A stretch of 64,000 nt of DNA, taken from the NCBI GenBank assembly GCA_902590705.1, contig CACIXU010000008.1, positions 1 through 64,000 on the forward strand. The letters run 5' to 3'. The first letter of the stretch is position 1; the number at the start of each line of letters is the position of its first letter. A model generated the notes under the pieces. That model saw only the letters and a program-made list of their open reading frames with translations. It was not told the DNA's origin and did no database searches. This DNA comes from an uncultured Bacteroidota bacterium (GTDB lineage Bacteria; Bacteroidota; Bacteroidia; Flavobacteriales; Flavobacteriaceae). Positions 47,252 through 57,793 of this stretch are shown one piece after another. Made by a program: the position numbers and the translations under genes.

Positions 47252-48532
47252 TTAATATTTTACTGATATTACAAATAACTGTCTTAACCCATTTTCATCT
47301 AATCCAGAAACTAAGATTTCGTTGTTATCGTGATTCCATCTTGGAGCAGGATCAATCCTTAAATCTTTTTTGTAAACACCCGTGTTAAAACTTGGTGTAT
47401 TGACCCAATTACCAGTTTTTAGATTCATCAAAGAATAGAAATTTGTACCTGCTTTATCATTATATCCATTCACAAGCCATTCCGAATTGGGAGATAAGCT
47501 AACATCACCACCAGGTTGAGGGAAAATCTCGTTACTTCCAATGGTTCTTTTAATTTTTCGTGTAATTATATCATAAACAATTTGCTTGTTATCGTAACTT
47601 CCTATGATTTCTGTTCCATTTGCCCATTCTGGATGTCCCCCTATGTGTCTATGCCCAGCAAAAAATTGAGTACCATCAACTTTTACCGAACAAGCTGCAT
47701 TTAGTCCCTCTCTACCATCTTTGTCTGACTTCCAACCTGCTCTAACAAAAAAATAAATCCATTTACCATCCCGACTCCAAAGTGTGTGATTGATAAATAG
47801 ATTTCTCCCTATGGCATCAAATCCGTTTCTATCAAGTCCTTCAGCCATTTGTTTAAAAGATAAAAGGATTTTCTTTTCTCCGGTTTCAATATCAATTATA
47901 GCAATACCATCTTCTTTTGGAGCAGCAATACCTTCACTCCAATCATAAGAATCCCTGTAACCTGTTACAGGTCTTAAGCGAGCCATTCGGGCATAATTAA
48001 TGGCTAAAAAATATTTTCCTTTAGGACTTACACCACTGTTTCCAAAAGACTTATTACCATACTGATAAGTTTTTATTCTTGTACCTTTACTTAAATCAAA
48101 TAGAACGGTTTTTACCACTCCTGACCGTGAATCACGATCATTAAAAAAAAACTGATCTTGAGGTGAATGGGGGTTCCAATAAAACATCGTGCCCTGTTGA
48201 TGATTCCATCCCTGACTTTCGTCAACTTTTTTAATTTTAAAAGAATTTCCAACCTTTTCATTGGCATAAATAATATTTACGTCAGCAGGCTCCCCTCTGC
48301 CTGCAAGATGGTCGTGGAAAGAGGCTGATAAACACAGGATACGGTCTCCGTTTTTACTCCAAGGAATTGTTAAGGATTGACCTATATATCCAAAAAAATG
48401 ATGATCGGGCCCTTGTGTTAATTGTTTAACACTTATCTTAATTTGATTTAATTTTATAAATGGAAAGCTAGGGAAGAATAAACCTCCAAAAGAATATTTA
48501 CCTGTATCTGAAATAAATTTTCTCCGATTCAT
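47252..48532 (-). CDS. Secreted beta-propeller-like protein
   Basis: MNRRKFISDTGKYSFGGLFF N-terminus; repeated SRDGKWIYFF/SPNSEWLVNG-type blades. Confidence 0.65.
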   Translation of the reverse strand: MNRRKFISDTGKYSFGGLFFPSFPFIKLNQIKISVKQLTQGPDHHFFGYIGQSLTIPWSKNGDRILCLSASFHDHLAGRGEPADVNIIYANEKVGNSFKIKKVDESQGWNHQQGTMFYWNPHSPQDQFFFNDRDSRSGVVKTVLFDLSKGTRIKTYQYGNKSFGNSGVSPKGKYFLAINYARMARLRPVTGYRDSYDWSEGIAAPKEDGIAIIDIETGEKKILLSFKQMAEGLDRNGFDAIGRNLFINHTLWSRDGKWIYFFVRAGWKSDKDGREGLNAACSVKVDGTQFFAGHRHIGGHPEWANGTEIIGSYDNKQIVYDIITRKIKRTIGSNEIFPQPGGDVSLSPNSEWLVNGYNDKAGTNFYSLMNLKTGNWVNTPSFNTGVYKKDLRIDPAPRWNHDNNEILVSGLDENGLRQLFVISVKY

Positions 48533-48559
48533 AAATTATGTTTGTTATAAATGTTGTAT

Positions 48560-48694
48560 TTATTTAGATAGAATTTCTAGGATCATTTCTCTAGTAGTCA
48601 TTAATTTGATTTTGTGAACAGCATCTTTATAGTCTCCATTATCTATACGATTTTCAATTATTTTAATTAATTCTTGAGCGCTTATATCGAACAT
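48560..48694 (-). CDS. Hypothetical 44-aa protein
   Basis: MFDISAQELIKIIENRIDNGDYKDAVHKIKLMTTREMILEILSK*; fits between co-directional genes. Confidence 0.5.
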   Translation of the reverse strand: MFDISAQELIKIIENRIDNGDYKDAVHKIKLMTTREMILEILSK

Positions 48695-48708
48695 TTGTTA
48701 TTTTTAAA

Positions 48709-49422
48709 TTAGAATTCCATTGGCACTTCTACAATCAACACTCTGGACTCGCTTTGAGCTTCAAATGAGATTTCATTCGTATTCCAAACTCCTATAGCGT
48801 CTCTTTTCCTTAATTTCTCATTGGCAATCATAAAAGCTCCTTCAATAACAAAAACATAAACACCATTCCCTTCTTTTTTAAATACGTAATCAATAGAGGT
48901 TTGTTCTTCAAAATCTCCAAGGTGAAACCAGGCGTCTTGATGAATCCACAAGCCATTGTCTTCAGGGTAGGGTGACAATACCTGATAAAAACTATTCTTT
49001 TTTTTTAGTTGTCTAATCGAGAGTTGATCATATCTGGGCTCAACATCTTGTTCTTTTGGTATCACCCAAAGCTGCAATAGATTGACAAAATTATCTGAAC
49101 TTTTATTGTATTCGCTATGATAGACACCTGTTCCTGCGCTCATTACTTGGATTTCTCCTTCATTAATTACTCCAATATTTCCCATGCTATCTTTATGCTC
49201 CAAATCCCCTTTCAAGGGGATAGTTATTATTTCCATATTGTTATGAGGGTGAGTGCCAAATCCTTTTCCAGGTGAAATGGTATCGTCATTTAAAACACGT
49301 AAAGCCCCAAAATTAGAACGCTGAGGATTAAAATAGCTAGCAAAACTAAAAGAGTAATTCGCATTAAGCCAGCCGTGGTCAGCATGGCCCCTAGATTGAG
49401 CACTGTGAAATACTTTTTTCAT
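48709..49422 (-). CDS. Pirin family protein
   Basis: RGHADHGWLNANYSFSFASYFNPQRSNFGALRVLNDDTISPGKGFGTHPHNNMEIITIPLKGDLEHKDSMGN. Confidence 0.95.
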   Translation of the reverse strand: MKKVFHSAQSRGHADHGWLNANYSFSFASYFNPQRSNFGALRVLNDDTISPGKGFGTHPHNNMEIITIPLKGDLEHKDSMGNIGVINEGEIQVMSAGTGVYHSEYNKSSDNFVNLLQLWVIPKEQDVEPRYDQLSIRQLKKKNSFYQVLSPYPEDNGLWIHQDAWFHLGDFEEQTSIDYVFKKEGNGVYVFVIEGAFMIANEKLRKRDAIGVWNTNEISFEAQSESRVLIVEVPMEF

Positions 49423-49456
49423 AATTGTTTATACAACATTTGTTTTAACAAATATA

Positions 49457-49720
49457 TTATTTATTTTCTTCTTTTTTTATTTTATTCTTTTGCTTGTTAA
49501 CTAAATTGACTAATCTAGTTTTTGCATCTAAATAGTCAATAAGTGTTTTAACTTTCTCCTCTACCTCTTTTTTACTAGCTAATTTTTCCTTTTCTTCTAA
49601 GATAGTTGATTTGATATCTCTATAGGTGCTAAATATGAACCCAATTATAATTACGACAGCAATTAATACAGCTAATATTTCTTCAGAGTCACTTAAACTT
49701 AACATTTTAAAAAATTTCAA
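49457..49720 (-). CDS. Small membrane/coiled-coil protein, 87 aa
   Basis: One TM segment followed by a charged helix. Confidence 0.5.
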   Translation of the reverse strand: MKFFKMLSLSDSEEILAVLIAVVIIIGFIFSTYRDIKSTILEEKEKLASKKEVEEKVKTLIDYLDAKTRLVNLVNKQKNKIKKEENK

Positions 49721-49773
49721 CTAAAAATAATAATTCCAGTTATATCTTTGATCCAATAATTAACTTTTAAACA

Positions 49774-51783
49774 ATGCAAAAATATATTTGCAGTTTTATA
49801 ATTATCTGCATTATTGAGCCCTTTTCATCTACTTTACTTTTTGGCCAAGACAGCCTTCAACAAAAAATAGTTTTAAAAGAAATCACCTTAGATGCCGCTC
49901 GAATTAAATCTCCGAAAAGTATTTTACCTTTTGCCTTAACTTATAAAACTTTCCCTCAGACCCAACTCAACAACGCCCAAAATTCGCTTCAGGACTACCT
50001 CCAAGGTGTTCCTGGTTTATTTGCGCAAAATACCCAAAACTTTGCACAAGACCTTCGCGTGTCAATTCGTGGTTTTGGTGCTCGATCTGCCTTTGGAATT
50101 CGTGGAATTCAATTGATTGTGGATGGTATTCCAGAGACTACCCCCGATGGACAAGGTCAACTGGATAATTTGCCATTGGGCCTAATCCAATCATTGACTG
50201 TACTTAGGGGACCCGCTTCAACCTTTTATGGAAATGCGGCCGGCGGTGTAATTCAAATCAATACTTTATCCGATTTTGAAGATGATTTCGTTCGTTTTCG
50301 CGCCCAAGGGGGATCCTTCTCAAGCAGTAATCTTTCAGCAACTGTTGGGTTAAAAAACAATAAAACTAAAGCAGTTCTTCACCAAAATCTGTCCGAATCT
50401 GATGGTTACCGTGATCATAGCCGTTACAAACAACAGGTTTTTAATGCCCGGCTTTGGCATGATTTTTCTGTGAAATCTAAATTAAATTTCCAATTTAATT
50501 ACACCAACAGCCCATATGCTTATGACGCGGGGGGAATTAATTTACAAAGTGTAATTGAAAACAGAAGACAAGCCCGTCCCCAAAATAGGAGTTTTCAAAC
50601 TTTTGAGTCTATAGAACATATTAAAACCGGCCTGCGATGGGAGAAAGCTATTTATAAAAATTTAAGCTTTAGCTCTTATGTTTTTTATGCCTATCGCGAT
50701 TTTAAAGGTAGACTACCTTTTGAATTTGGAGGTTTAGTTGACCTGGTAAGAGATTATTACGGAGGAGGAGCAGTTGTCGATTATCAGCCTAAGGAATACC
50801 ACAGTATACAATTAAGGGTTTCATTTGCAGATCAAACTGATCATAGAAAGCGCTTTAAAAATATTGCAGGTGAAGCTGGAGATATAACATTAGATCAAAA
50901 GGAATTATTTAATAATAAATCAATAAGCTTGTTGGATGAGTATCGACTCAGTTTTGGAGTTTTACGAGCAGGAATAAGATTTGACAAACAACAACTGGGC
51001 ACTAGCCTTGTAGAGAGCAAAAAAAATCTAGACGTATTAAACTACAGTCTTGGATTTACTTACACTGATTTAGTTGATCATATTTTTTTCGCGTCCTACG
51101 CTACAAGTTTTGAAACCCCAACACTTAGTGAGCTCTCCGCTAACCCTTCTGGCGAAGAGGGATTTAACCCTGATCTATCGTCGGCTCAAGCTAGAAACTT
51201 TGAACTAGGCTGGCGTTTCAATTCTTCCTTTGGTCAATTGGAAACTACTTTCTATGACATTCGAACCAAAAACGAACTTATCTCGTATGAATTAGAGGAT
51301 TTCCCAACTCGAACTTTTTATCGTAATGCTGGTAAAACCAATCGAAAGGGAATTGAATTTCAATGGGAGCTTATAAAAAAAGCCTGGCATTGGCTAGCTT
51401 CCTTTAGTTACGCAGCTATAGAATTTGATAACTATCAGTTAGAAGAAAAAAATCTTTCTGGTAATAAACTTCCTGGCATTCCTCAACAGCAATTCTTCGC
51501 TTCCTCAAGTTACAATTTTTCAAGTGGCTGGGGAATAATAAGTTCAAACCAGTATTGCGGATCTTTATTCTCAGATGATTCAAATCAAAATAAAATTTCC
51601 CCATATTTCCTTTCAAACCTTAAAGCTTGGAAATCCTTTAATGATTTTGAGTTTTTTGCAGGGATTAATAATTTATTTGACCGAAAATATAACGATAACA
51701 TTCGAATCAATGCATGGGGTAAGAGGTACTATGAGCCTGCACCAATGAGAAATTTTTATTTTGGAATTAGTTACGCATTTTAG
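49774..51783 (+). CDS. TonB-dependent receptor
   Basis: LRVSIRGFGARSAFGIRGIQLIVDGIPETTPDGQGQLDNLPLGLIQSLTVLRGPASTFYGNAAGGVIQINT; terminal YFGISYAF. TATCTTTG at 49743-49750 is a possible -7 element. Confidence 0.93.
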   Translation: MQKYICSFIIICIIEPFSSTLLFGQDSLQQKIVLKEITLDAARIKSPKSILPFALTYKTFPQTQLNNAQNSLQDYLQGVPGLFAQNTQNFAQDLRVSIRGFGARSAFGIRGIQLIVDGIPETTPDGQGQLDNLPLGLIQSLTVLRGPASTFYGNAAGGVIQINTLSDFEDDFVRFRAQGGSFSSSNLSATVGLKNNKTKAVLHQNLSESDGYRDHSRYKQQVFNARLWHDFSVKSKLNFQFNYTNSPYAYDAGGINLQSVIENRRQARPQNRSFQTFESIEHIKTGLRWEKAIYKNLSFSSYVFYAYRDFKGRLPFEFGGLVDLVRDYYGGGAVVDYQPKEYHSIQLRVSFADQTDHRKRFKNIAGEAGDITLDQKELFNNKSISLLDEYRLSFGVLRAGIRFDKQQLGTSLVESKKNLDVLNYSLGFTYTDLVDHIFFASYATSFETPTLSELSANPSGEEGFNPDLSSAQARNFELGWRFNSSFGQLETTFYDIRTKNELISYELEDFPTRTFYRNAGKTNRKGIEFQWELIKKAWHWLASFSYAAIEFDNYQLEEKNLSGNKLPGIPQQQFFASSSYNFSSGWGIISSNQYCGSLFSDDSNQNKISPYFLSNLKAWKSFNDFEFFAGINNLFDRKYNDNIRINAWGKRYYEPAPMRNFYFGISYAF

Positions 51784-51977
51784 ATTTATACTTGATATTT
51801 CTATTTCGAGTTTTTCGATTGATCAAAAGAGTTTTATTTTTTTTAGCCCTATTTCTGACAGAATTATTAACATGGACTGTTTATAATTGTATTCTAAATC
51901 ATTAATAATCAACATATAAAAAAATTATATTAGATATCACATTTACGAATAAATTAAATAAATTTTAATGTTGATCC

Positions 51978-52009
51978 CCCTCCGAAGTTCTTACTTCGGA
52001 GGGTTTTTT
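51978..52009 (+). terminator. Strong intrinsic terminator
   Basis: CCCTCCGAAG-TTCTTA-CTTCGGAGGG followed by T6. Confidence 0.9.
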
Positions 52010-52025
52010 GTTAATAAAACGAATT

Positions 52026-52041
52026 TGGCATAGTATTTGCT
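52026..52041 (+). promoter_or_regulatory. Sigma54-like -24/-12 promoter candidate
   Basis: TGGCATAGTATTTGCT fits TGGCAYRNNNNTTGCW completely; overlaps a possible Bacteroidota housekeeping promoter. Confidence 0.5.
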
Positions 52042-52126
52042 ATAATTAAAAGAGTTGCTTTAAAAATTCAATTGACAAGCAATTAAAAATATTATAAACA
52101 TTATTAATTAATTTAATTTTATTCAA

Positions 52127-54412
52127 ATGAAAAAAGGTTTATTAGGTCTATTAGTTGTTGCTCTGACAATAGTTGGATGTCAAAACTATGACGATCAATT
52201 TGACGATCTGAATTCAAAGATTAGTTCATTAGCTACTACAGTTGACGGACTTCTTTCTGTTCAGACAACTGTTTCTGCTCTTAGTACTAAATTAGACAAT
52301 CTAGCTAGTACCGCGCTTACAGATTCAGATTTAGCTGGAATCTTAACTGAGGTTGCAGCTGTGAAACAAAGTGTTGCTGATCTCTCTTTAGCAGATGATT
52401 TAGCAGGTATTGAAACGGAAGTTGCAGATTTAGATGCTGAAGTAGATCAAATTCTTGAAAAGCTTAACGAGCTTTTAACTGCTAATGCTGTTATCAATCA
52501 AAATGTTAGAATTACTTCTTTGGCTGAACTTACTCTAGCTGAGGATTTAATCAAAACTGGTGAAGATAACCCTAATGTTACAATTAACGGATCTCTAGTA
52601 GTAAATACCACTGGTTCTAGTGATATTGCTCTTGCTGCTGACATTGATAGACTAAAGGCAGTAATGGACAAGATTAAAGTTGTAATGAAGACAGTTACTA
52701 TTACTACTGATGAAGCACTTACAGCTGCTGCATTACAATATATTCAGGGAGATCTAGATATAAATGCTGCCACAGGTTCCCTTGCCGCTGGTGCTCTTAC
52801 AACAGTAACAGGTGCAATGGAAATCAACCAAGGTGGGGATTTACTAATGCCACTTCTTAATAGCGTTGCTGGAAATATTACAATCCAAACAGCTGGAGTG
52901 TCTATTACTTCTGTTGATTTTTCTGGATTGACTGAAGGTGCTGCAAGAACAGCTGCTGGTACTCTGGCATTACCAGACGCCACTTCAGTTAAAATTTCTG
53001 GTGTACTTCCTACAACAGTTAATTGTCCAAAAGCTACAACTTTTGTATCTAATAGTACAGCCGCTCAAACAACTACAACAATTACTATTGATGGTTCTAC
53101 TGATTTCTCATTAGGTTCAGCTTCTTTTTCAGGAGAAGTAATAATAACTGCAACTGGAGCTGTTAATTTAGCTGGTGTAACCTCTGCAAAAGCTTTGACT
53201 ATTACTTCAGGAGGTTCAGTTAACCTTGGAGGACTTACCAAAATTGAGGCTTCTGCTGCAATTTCTGCAACAACTGTTGACATAGGTGCGGTTACTGAGA
53301 TATCGTCTTCTACCGTTGTTACAGCTACAGATGTTACTCTTACTAGTTTAAAGACTGCTAATGCTACAATTACCCTCATGGGTCCAGCTACAGTATCTGC
53401 TCCTTCACTAGAAACTGCTGCTCAAGGTATTGTTGCTGAAGATGCAACTACTTTTTCTGCAATTGCACTTGCAACTTCAACTGGTACTATTAATGTAAAA
53501 TCTGGTGCAACAGTTGAGTTTGGTAATCTTGCAGACCCTACAGATTTAGTAGATTTTGCTAATGTTAGTGTACTTAAGTTACATGCACAAGAGACTTCAC
53601 TAAACTTTAGTACTGCAGCTTCAATGACTGCTTTGACAGTTCTTGGTAAGCAGAAATCTCCAATAACTCAAAATGGACAAACAAATGATGTTACTCTTAC
53701 AGCTTCTAATACTGTACTTACTAGCCTTGTAGTTGGTGGTACTTTAAGAAAAGTATCTCTTGACGCTACTAAATTGACAGGCTTTTCAAGTGTAACAGGT
53801 AGTACTATCCTTGATTTACAGCTTAAAAATAATGCTGATCTAGCAACTGTTGAACTAGCTCATGATAGACTTGACGGAGAGAGAGCTCTTGGTATCACTG
53901 TTATCAACAATGATAAGCTTACATCTTTAGACATGTCTTCAGTTAATAAAATCAAGGAGATTGAAATCACAGGTAATGCTTCATTAACAGCCATTACAAT
54001 GGCCGGTTTCTCACCTGCTGTTGAGCCTACTGCTAAGGTTACTGTAACTATAAGCGGAAATGCTTTACCAGGTGAATATACTTCTGCTACTGCAGGTACT
54101 GATACTACACCTTATTTAGAGGCAGCTATTAAAGATGACTCAGGTATTATATGTGGTGTTAAAGCTTTCATAGATTACTATAATGGTGCTAAAACCTCTG
54201 GTACAGTAACAGCTACAGTTGATCTTGATAAAGTAGATTTATATACTCAAGAAGAAAATGCTCAAGACGTAGTAGTAAGAACTATTTCAAGCCCACTTGT
54301 TACTCAAGCATTATCAGCTCATATTGCAGCTGATGCAAATGCTACAGGATTTGGTGGTGCTACAGACGCAATTGATTCTCCGGCAGATTTTGCACTAATC
54401 ACTTGTGACTAA
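52127..54412 (+). CDS. Surface lipoprotein, coiled-coil N-terminus plus solenoid-like repeats
   Basis: MKKGLLGLLVVALTIVGCQNYDDQFDDLNSKISSLATTVDGL; low-complexity TITTxxxVNLxxLTxxxA repeats. Confidence 0.75.
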   Translation: MKKGLLGLLVVALTIVGCQNYDDQFDDLNSKISSLATTVDGLLSVQTTVSALSTKLDNLASTALTDSDLAGILTEVAAVKQSVADLSLADDLAGIETEVADLDAEVDQILEKLNELLTANAVINQNVRITSLAELTLAEDLIKTGEDNPNVTINGSLVVNTTGSSDIALAADIDRLKAVMDKIKVVMKTVTITTDEALTAAALQYIQGDLDINAATGSLAAGALTTVTGAMEINQGGDLLMPLLNSVAGNITIQTAGVSITSVDFSGLTEGAARTAAGTLALPDATSVKISGVLPTTVNCPKATTFVSNSTAAQTTTTITIDGSTDFSLGSASFSGEVIITATGAVNLAGVTSAKALTITSGGSVNLGGLTKIEASAAISATTVDIGAVTEISSSTVVTATDVTLTSLKTANATITLMGPATVSAPSLETAAQGIVAEDATTFSAIALATSTGTINVKSGATVEFGNLADPTDLVDFANVSVLKLHAQETSLNFSTAASMTALTVLGKQKSPITQNGQTNDVTLTASNTVLTSLVVGGTLRKVSLDATKLTGFSSVTGSTILDLQLKNNADLATVELAHDRLDGERALGITVINNDKLTSLDMSSVNKIKEIEITGNASLTAITMAGFSPAVEPTAKVTVTISGNALPGEYTSATAGTDTTPYLEAAIKDDSGIICGVKAFIDYYNGAKTSGTVTATVDLDKVDLYTQEENAQDVVVRTISSPLVTQALSAHIAADANATGFGGATDAIDSPADFALITCD

Positions 54413-54437
54413 TTAAAATTATTTTAATTAATGTTAA

Positions 54438-54466
54438 AAGCCTTCCTCTTTTGGGAGGCTTTTTTT
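54438..54466. terminator. Terminator between convergent genes
   Basis: AAGCCTTCC-TCTTTT-GGGAGGCTT followed by a T-run. Confidence 0.8.
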
Positions 54467-55397
54467 ATGCAATAATTTTAACTAGAGTAAGAAATATCAA
54501 ACTTATCAACTGTACTATTGAGACAATTTTAAAATGCGAGTACCCTTTATTTAGTAGAAGATGATGAATATGATTCTGATCTGGGGAGAAAGGAGACTTT
54601 TTATTTGAAATTCTAATTATAAATACCCTTAAAAGATCAATCAATGGGTAAATAATTAGGCTCATTGTAAAAAGCGGCTTATTTATTTTGAGATCCATTT
54701 TATAGGTATATTCTGATCCTAATACATGGAAAAGATAAACAGCAATTAGAGTTCCAAATAACAGTGACCCTGCATCTCCTAAAAATACTTTATTTTCTTT
54801 TTTAAAATTGAAATAATATAAAGGGATTGAAGATATGACGACTAACATCCCAAGAAAGTAAATCGGAGTTTGAGAAGCCGAGAATAGTTCAACTAGAAGA
54901 ATAACTTTTACTAATTCTGTGATAGCCATTCCATCGATTCCATCAATAAAGTTTATTGCATTTACAACTACTAAAAAAACAAAAACTGTAAAAACTTGAC
55001 TGGCAATTCTCGGTATCTCCTGAAGACCCAATATGCCATGGAAGTGGTCTATAATAAACCCTTGATCAATTAAAATTTTTGCTACAACAATTTGCAATAA
55101 AAACTTTAGTTTAAAATCAGCATTATAAAAGTCATCGTAAACCCCAACAATAAACATAATTCCAAGTGGAATCAATAGTGAAAAATCATATAATTCTTGC
55201 CTAATCATATACAAATAAGTAGTAATTAAAAAAAGAGTTACAAAGACAGTAATTCCTCCAGTTTTGGTCGCTTGAGTATTGTGAACTGAACGGTGATTAA
55301 TTGCATCAAATTTACCAAGTCTTATAAACCATTTTTTTAAGGTAAAGGCAGTTGCTATACTTATCAAAATTGTAACAGTATAAAGAGTTGTATTCAT
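54465..55397 (-). CDS. MraY/WecA-family undecaprenyl-phosphate sugar-1-phosphate transferase
   Basis: IVGVYDDFYNADFKLKFLLQ, NAINFIDGIDGMA, FLGDAGSLLFGTLIAV, DQNHIHHLLL. Confidence 0.92.
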   Translation of the reverse strand: MNTTLYTVTILISIATAFTLKKWFIRLGKFDAINHRSVHNTQATKTGGITVFVTLFLITTYLYMIRQELYDFSLLIPLGIMFIVGVYDDFYNADFKLKFLLQIVVAKILIDQGFIIDHFHGILGLQEIPRIASQVFTVFVFLVVVNAINFIDGIDGMAITELVKVILLVELFSASQTPIYFLGMLVVISSIPLYYFNFKKENKVFLGDAGSLLFGTLIAVYLFHVLGSEYTYKMDLKINKPLFTMSLIIYPLIDLLRVFIIRISNKKSPFSPDQNHIHHLLLNKGYSHFKIVSIVQLISLIFLTLVKIIA

Positions 55398-55435
55398 TAT
55401 TTGGTTGAAATAAATTATTCAAATAAATTTATATC

Positions 55436-57784
55436 TTGCAAGTTAACAACAAATCTATAAAGATGGCTAAATCAGCCCCGAAGCAAAACAAATTAGATAC
55501 TGCCAACTTTGTCCCTTCTATTTTTATTATCGGATTTCTGTGTGTGGGATTTATTCCTAATTGGGAAGCAGTAGATAAAATTGCACCTCAGTGGCTGTAC
55601 TTGAGTATTCTCAACCTTTGCTGCGGGATACACCTTTTTATAAATCGAAAAATTTACAATGATAGAATCACTAGGGTATTAAGTTCTTGGATGAGTATTT
55701 CCTATATAGCATTCGTTTTATGGGCAGCTTTATCATTCTTCTATGCCATTAATCCTACAGAGGTTTTGGTCAACATTGTTCGCCATTTTAACACCCTTTT
55801 CATGTTCTTAAATCTAGGGATTTTAATTTTTAATATCAAAAATAAAAATCGCCTTCTGTCATTTGCTATAATGTCAATTTTAGCGATCGAGGTATATGCT
55901 GTTTTGAATCAAGCATTGGAAATGTATAATGAAGGAGCTATAAATCCCGTTGGATTAAAAGGAGTTACAGCCAACCGAAATATTACTGCTTTTTCTATAG
56001 TAATAAAAATACCTTATGTATTGTATCTTATTTTCGCCAATCAAAAATTATGGATAAAAATTCTTTATTCATTCCTGGTGGTCTTGAGCTTATTTTCTAT
56101 AAGTATGATTCAAAGTCGGGCTTCTTTTGTAGCTGCTGCACTTATTTTAATATTACTTTTAACTTGGACCCTTATAAATTTTGTAAAGAATAAATCTTAT
56201 AAACCCTTAGTAAATAATATATATTATTTGTTGCCAATGATATTGGCTATTATTCTAAATCAAAGTTTTGTTTCAAGCAAGGGAGCTGATGCACTATCTA
56301 GAGCCTCAACAATTTCTATCAGTACCAATGATGGTTCTGTTAATCAAAGGTTAAGATATTATGAGGATGTTTTAACTCACATTAGTTCAAATCCTATACT
56401 AGGGGTTGGAATTGGTAATTGGAAACTTACTTCAATAGGTTATGATAAAGCGGATATTACAGGATATATAGTTCCTTATCATGCTCATAGTGACTTTATC
56501 CAGCTTGGAGCAGAATTAGGTATTATTGGATTTTGTATCTATTTATTAGTTTTTTTGTGTGGTGCTTATTTCGCGTTTTTTTTACTATTTAAAGGGGATT
56601 TGAACACTGAAAAAAAATGGTTCATTTTTCTATTAATTACTTCTCTAGGCGTTTATTTTATAGATGCAAATTTAAACTTTCCAATAGCACGTCCTCAAGT
56701 ATTAGCCCCCTGGGCACTTACAATGGCTCTAATTTCATTTTATTATTATGAGAATAAAGATTTGGGTATTATGAAAATCTCTAAAGGATTGAATTTGATT
56801 TATCCGATAACCTTGATACTTCTAATGTTATTTAGTACAGGGATTACTTACATAACATATCAGTCTCTTAAGGGTCAGATGTTTTTACTTAGAGATTTTA
56901 ACTCAAATAAATACAGTATAACCATGGATAAAATTGATAATATAACACCTGATTTACCAAATATTACTGTCACAACTATACCAATGAAATCGATAAAAGC
57001 TCGCTACTATTTTAATGCCAAAAAATATGACAGGGCAATTGAGCTTTTAAACGAGGGGATACCTGCAAACCCATATTTATTTTTTAGTGAAAATCTAAAA
57101 GCCCAGATTTTTTTAAAACAAAATAAAATTGATAGTGCATTTGTAAATGCTAAAAAAGCTTTTTATGGATTGCCTAAAAATGCTTTACATGCATCAACTT
57201 ATGCTCAGGCTATTTCTTTGAAAAGGGATTTAAATGCAGCAAAAAAAGTATTTGAAGTCTTATCCGAGAGGTCGGGAGAAGTAATCTGGAAGAATTTTTT
57301 AATTGTTCTATCTCAAATGGTTCAAAGCGGTGAAAAAGATTTTATAAAATTTGCTTCTCAGGCATTTAAACTTTATCCATATGATAAGGAGCTCTTCTCC
57401 TTGAAAAAACTTGCAGTGATCGGGCAGGCAAATATAAATCGCGCTCAAGTAGTTTCAAATGAAGGTTTAGCTTATTTTAACAATAAATTATACGTTGAGG
57501 CTGCAATAGAATTTGAAAATGCAGCTAATATTGATTCTCTTGAGTATGCCCATTTTGAAAATGCTGCAAGTGCTTATTTTATGGCAGGGGATTACGGAAA
57601 ATCTATACAATATTCTGATAAGGTAATCTATGAATTTCAACCCAAAACAGGAAAATCAGAATATATCAATGCTTTAAGTCATTTAAACATTGGTGGTCAA
57701 AAAAGAGCTTGTGAATTACTACTTCAATCTGCAAACTATGGATATTCTCAAGCTCAGTCTACCTATGATCAGCGTTGTAATTGA
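55436..57784 (+). CDS. O-antigen ligase/polymerase-like membrane protein with C-terminal TPRs
   Basis: SRASFVAAALILILLLTW, GVGIGNWKL...YHAHSDFIQLGAELGIIG; TPR-like C-terminus. Confidence 0.87.
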   Translation: MQVNNKSIKMAKSAPKQNKLDTANFVPSIFIIGFLCVGFIPNWEAVDKIAPQWLYLSILNLCCGIHLFINRKIYNDRITRVLSSWMSISYIAFVLWAALSFFYAINPTEVLVNIVRHFNTLFMFLNLGILIFNIKNKNRLLSFAIMSILAIEVYAVLNQALEMYNEGAINPVGLKGVTANRNITAFSIVIKIPYVLYLIFANQKLWIKILYSFLVVLSLFSISMIQSRASFVAAALILILLLTWTLINFVKNKSYKPLVNNIYYLLPMILAIILNQSFVSSKGADALSRASTISISTNDGSVNQRLRYYEDVLTHISSNPILGVGIGNWKLTSIGYDKADITGYIVPYHAHSDFIQLGAELGIIGFCIYLLVFLCGAYFAFFLLFKGDLNTEKKWFIFLLITSLGVYFIDANLNFPIARPQVLAPWALTMALISFYYYENKDLGIMKISKGLNLIYPITLILLMLFSTGITYITYQSLKGQMFLLRDFNSNKYSITMDKIDNITPDLPNITVTTIPMKSIKARYYFNAKKYDRAIELLNEGIPANPYLFFSENLKAQIFLKQNKIDSAFVNAKKAFYGLPKNALHASTYAQAISLKRDLNAAKKVFEVLSERSGEVIWKNFLIVLSQMVQSGEKDFIKFASQAFKLYPYDKELFSLKKLAVIGQANINRAQVVSNEGLAYFNNKLYVEAAIEFENAANIDSLEYAHFENAASAYFMAGDYGKSIQYSDKVIYEFQPKTGKSEYINALSHLNIGGQKRACELLLQSANYGYSQAQSTYDQRCN

Positions 57785-57793
57785 TTTTTCTTT

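Noticed and set aside
52744-53379. Antisense ORFs (79 and 104 aa) in the lipoprotein gene
   Set aside because: Antisense reading of low-complexity repeats; no start context or family match.
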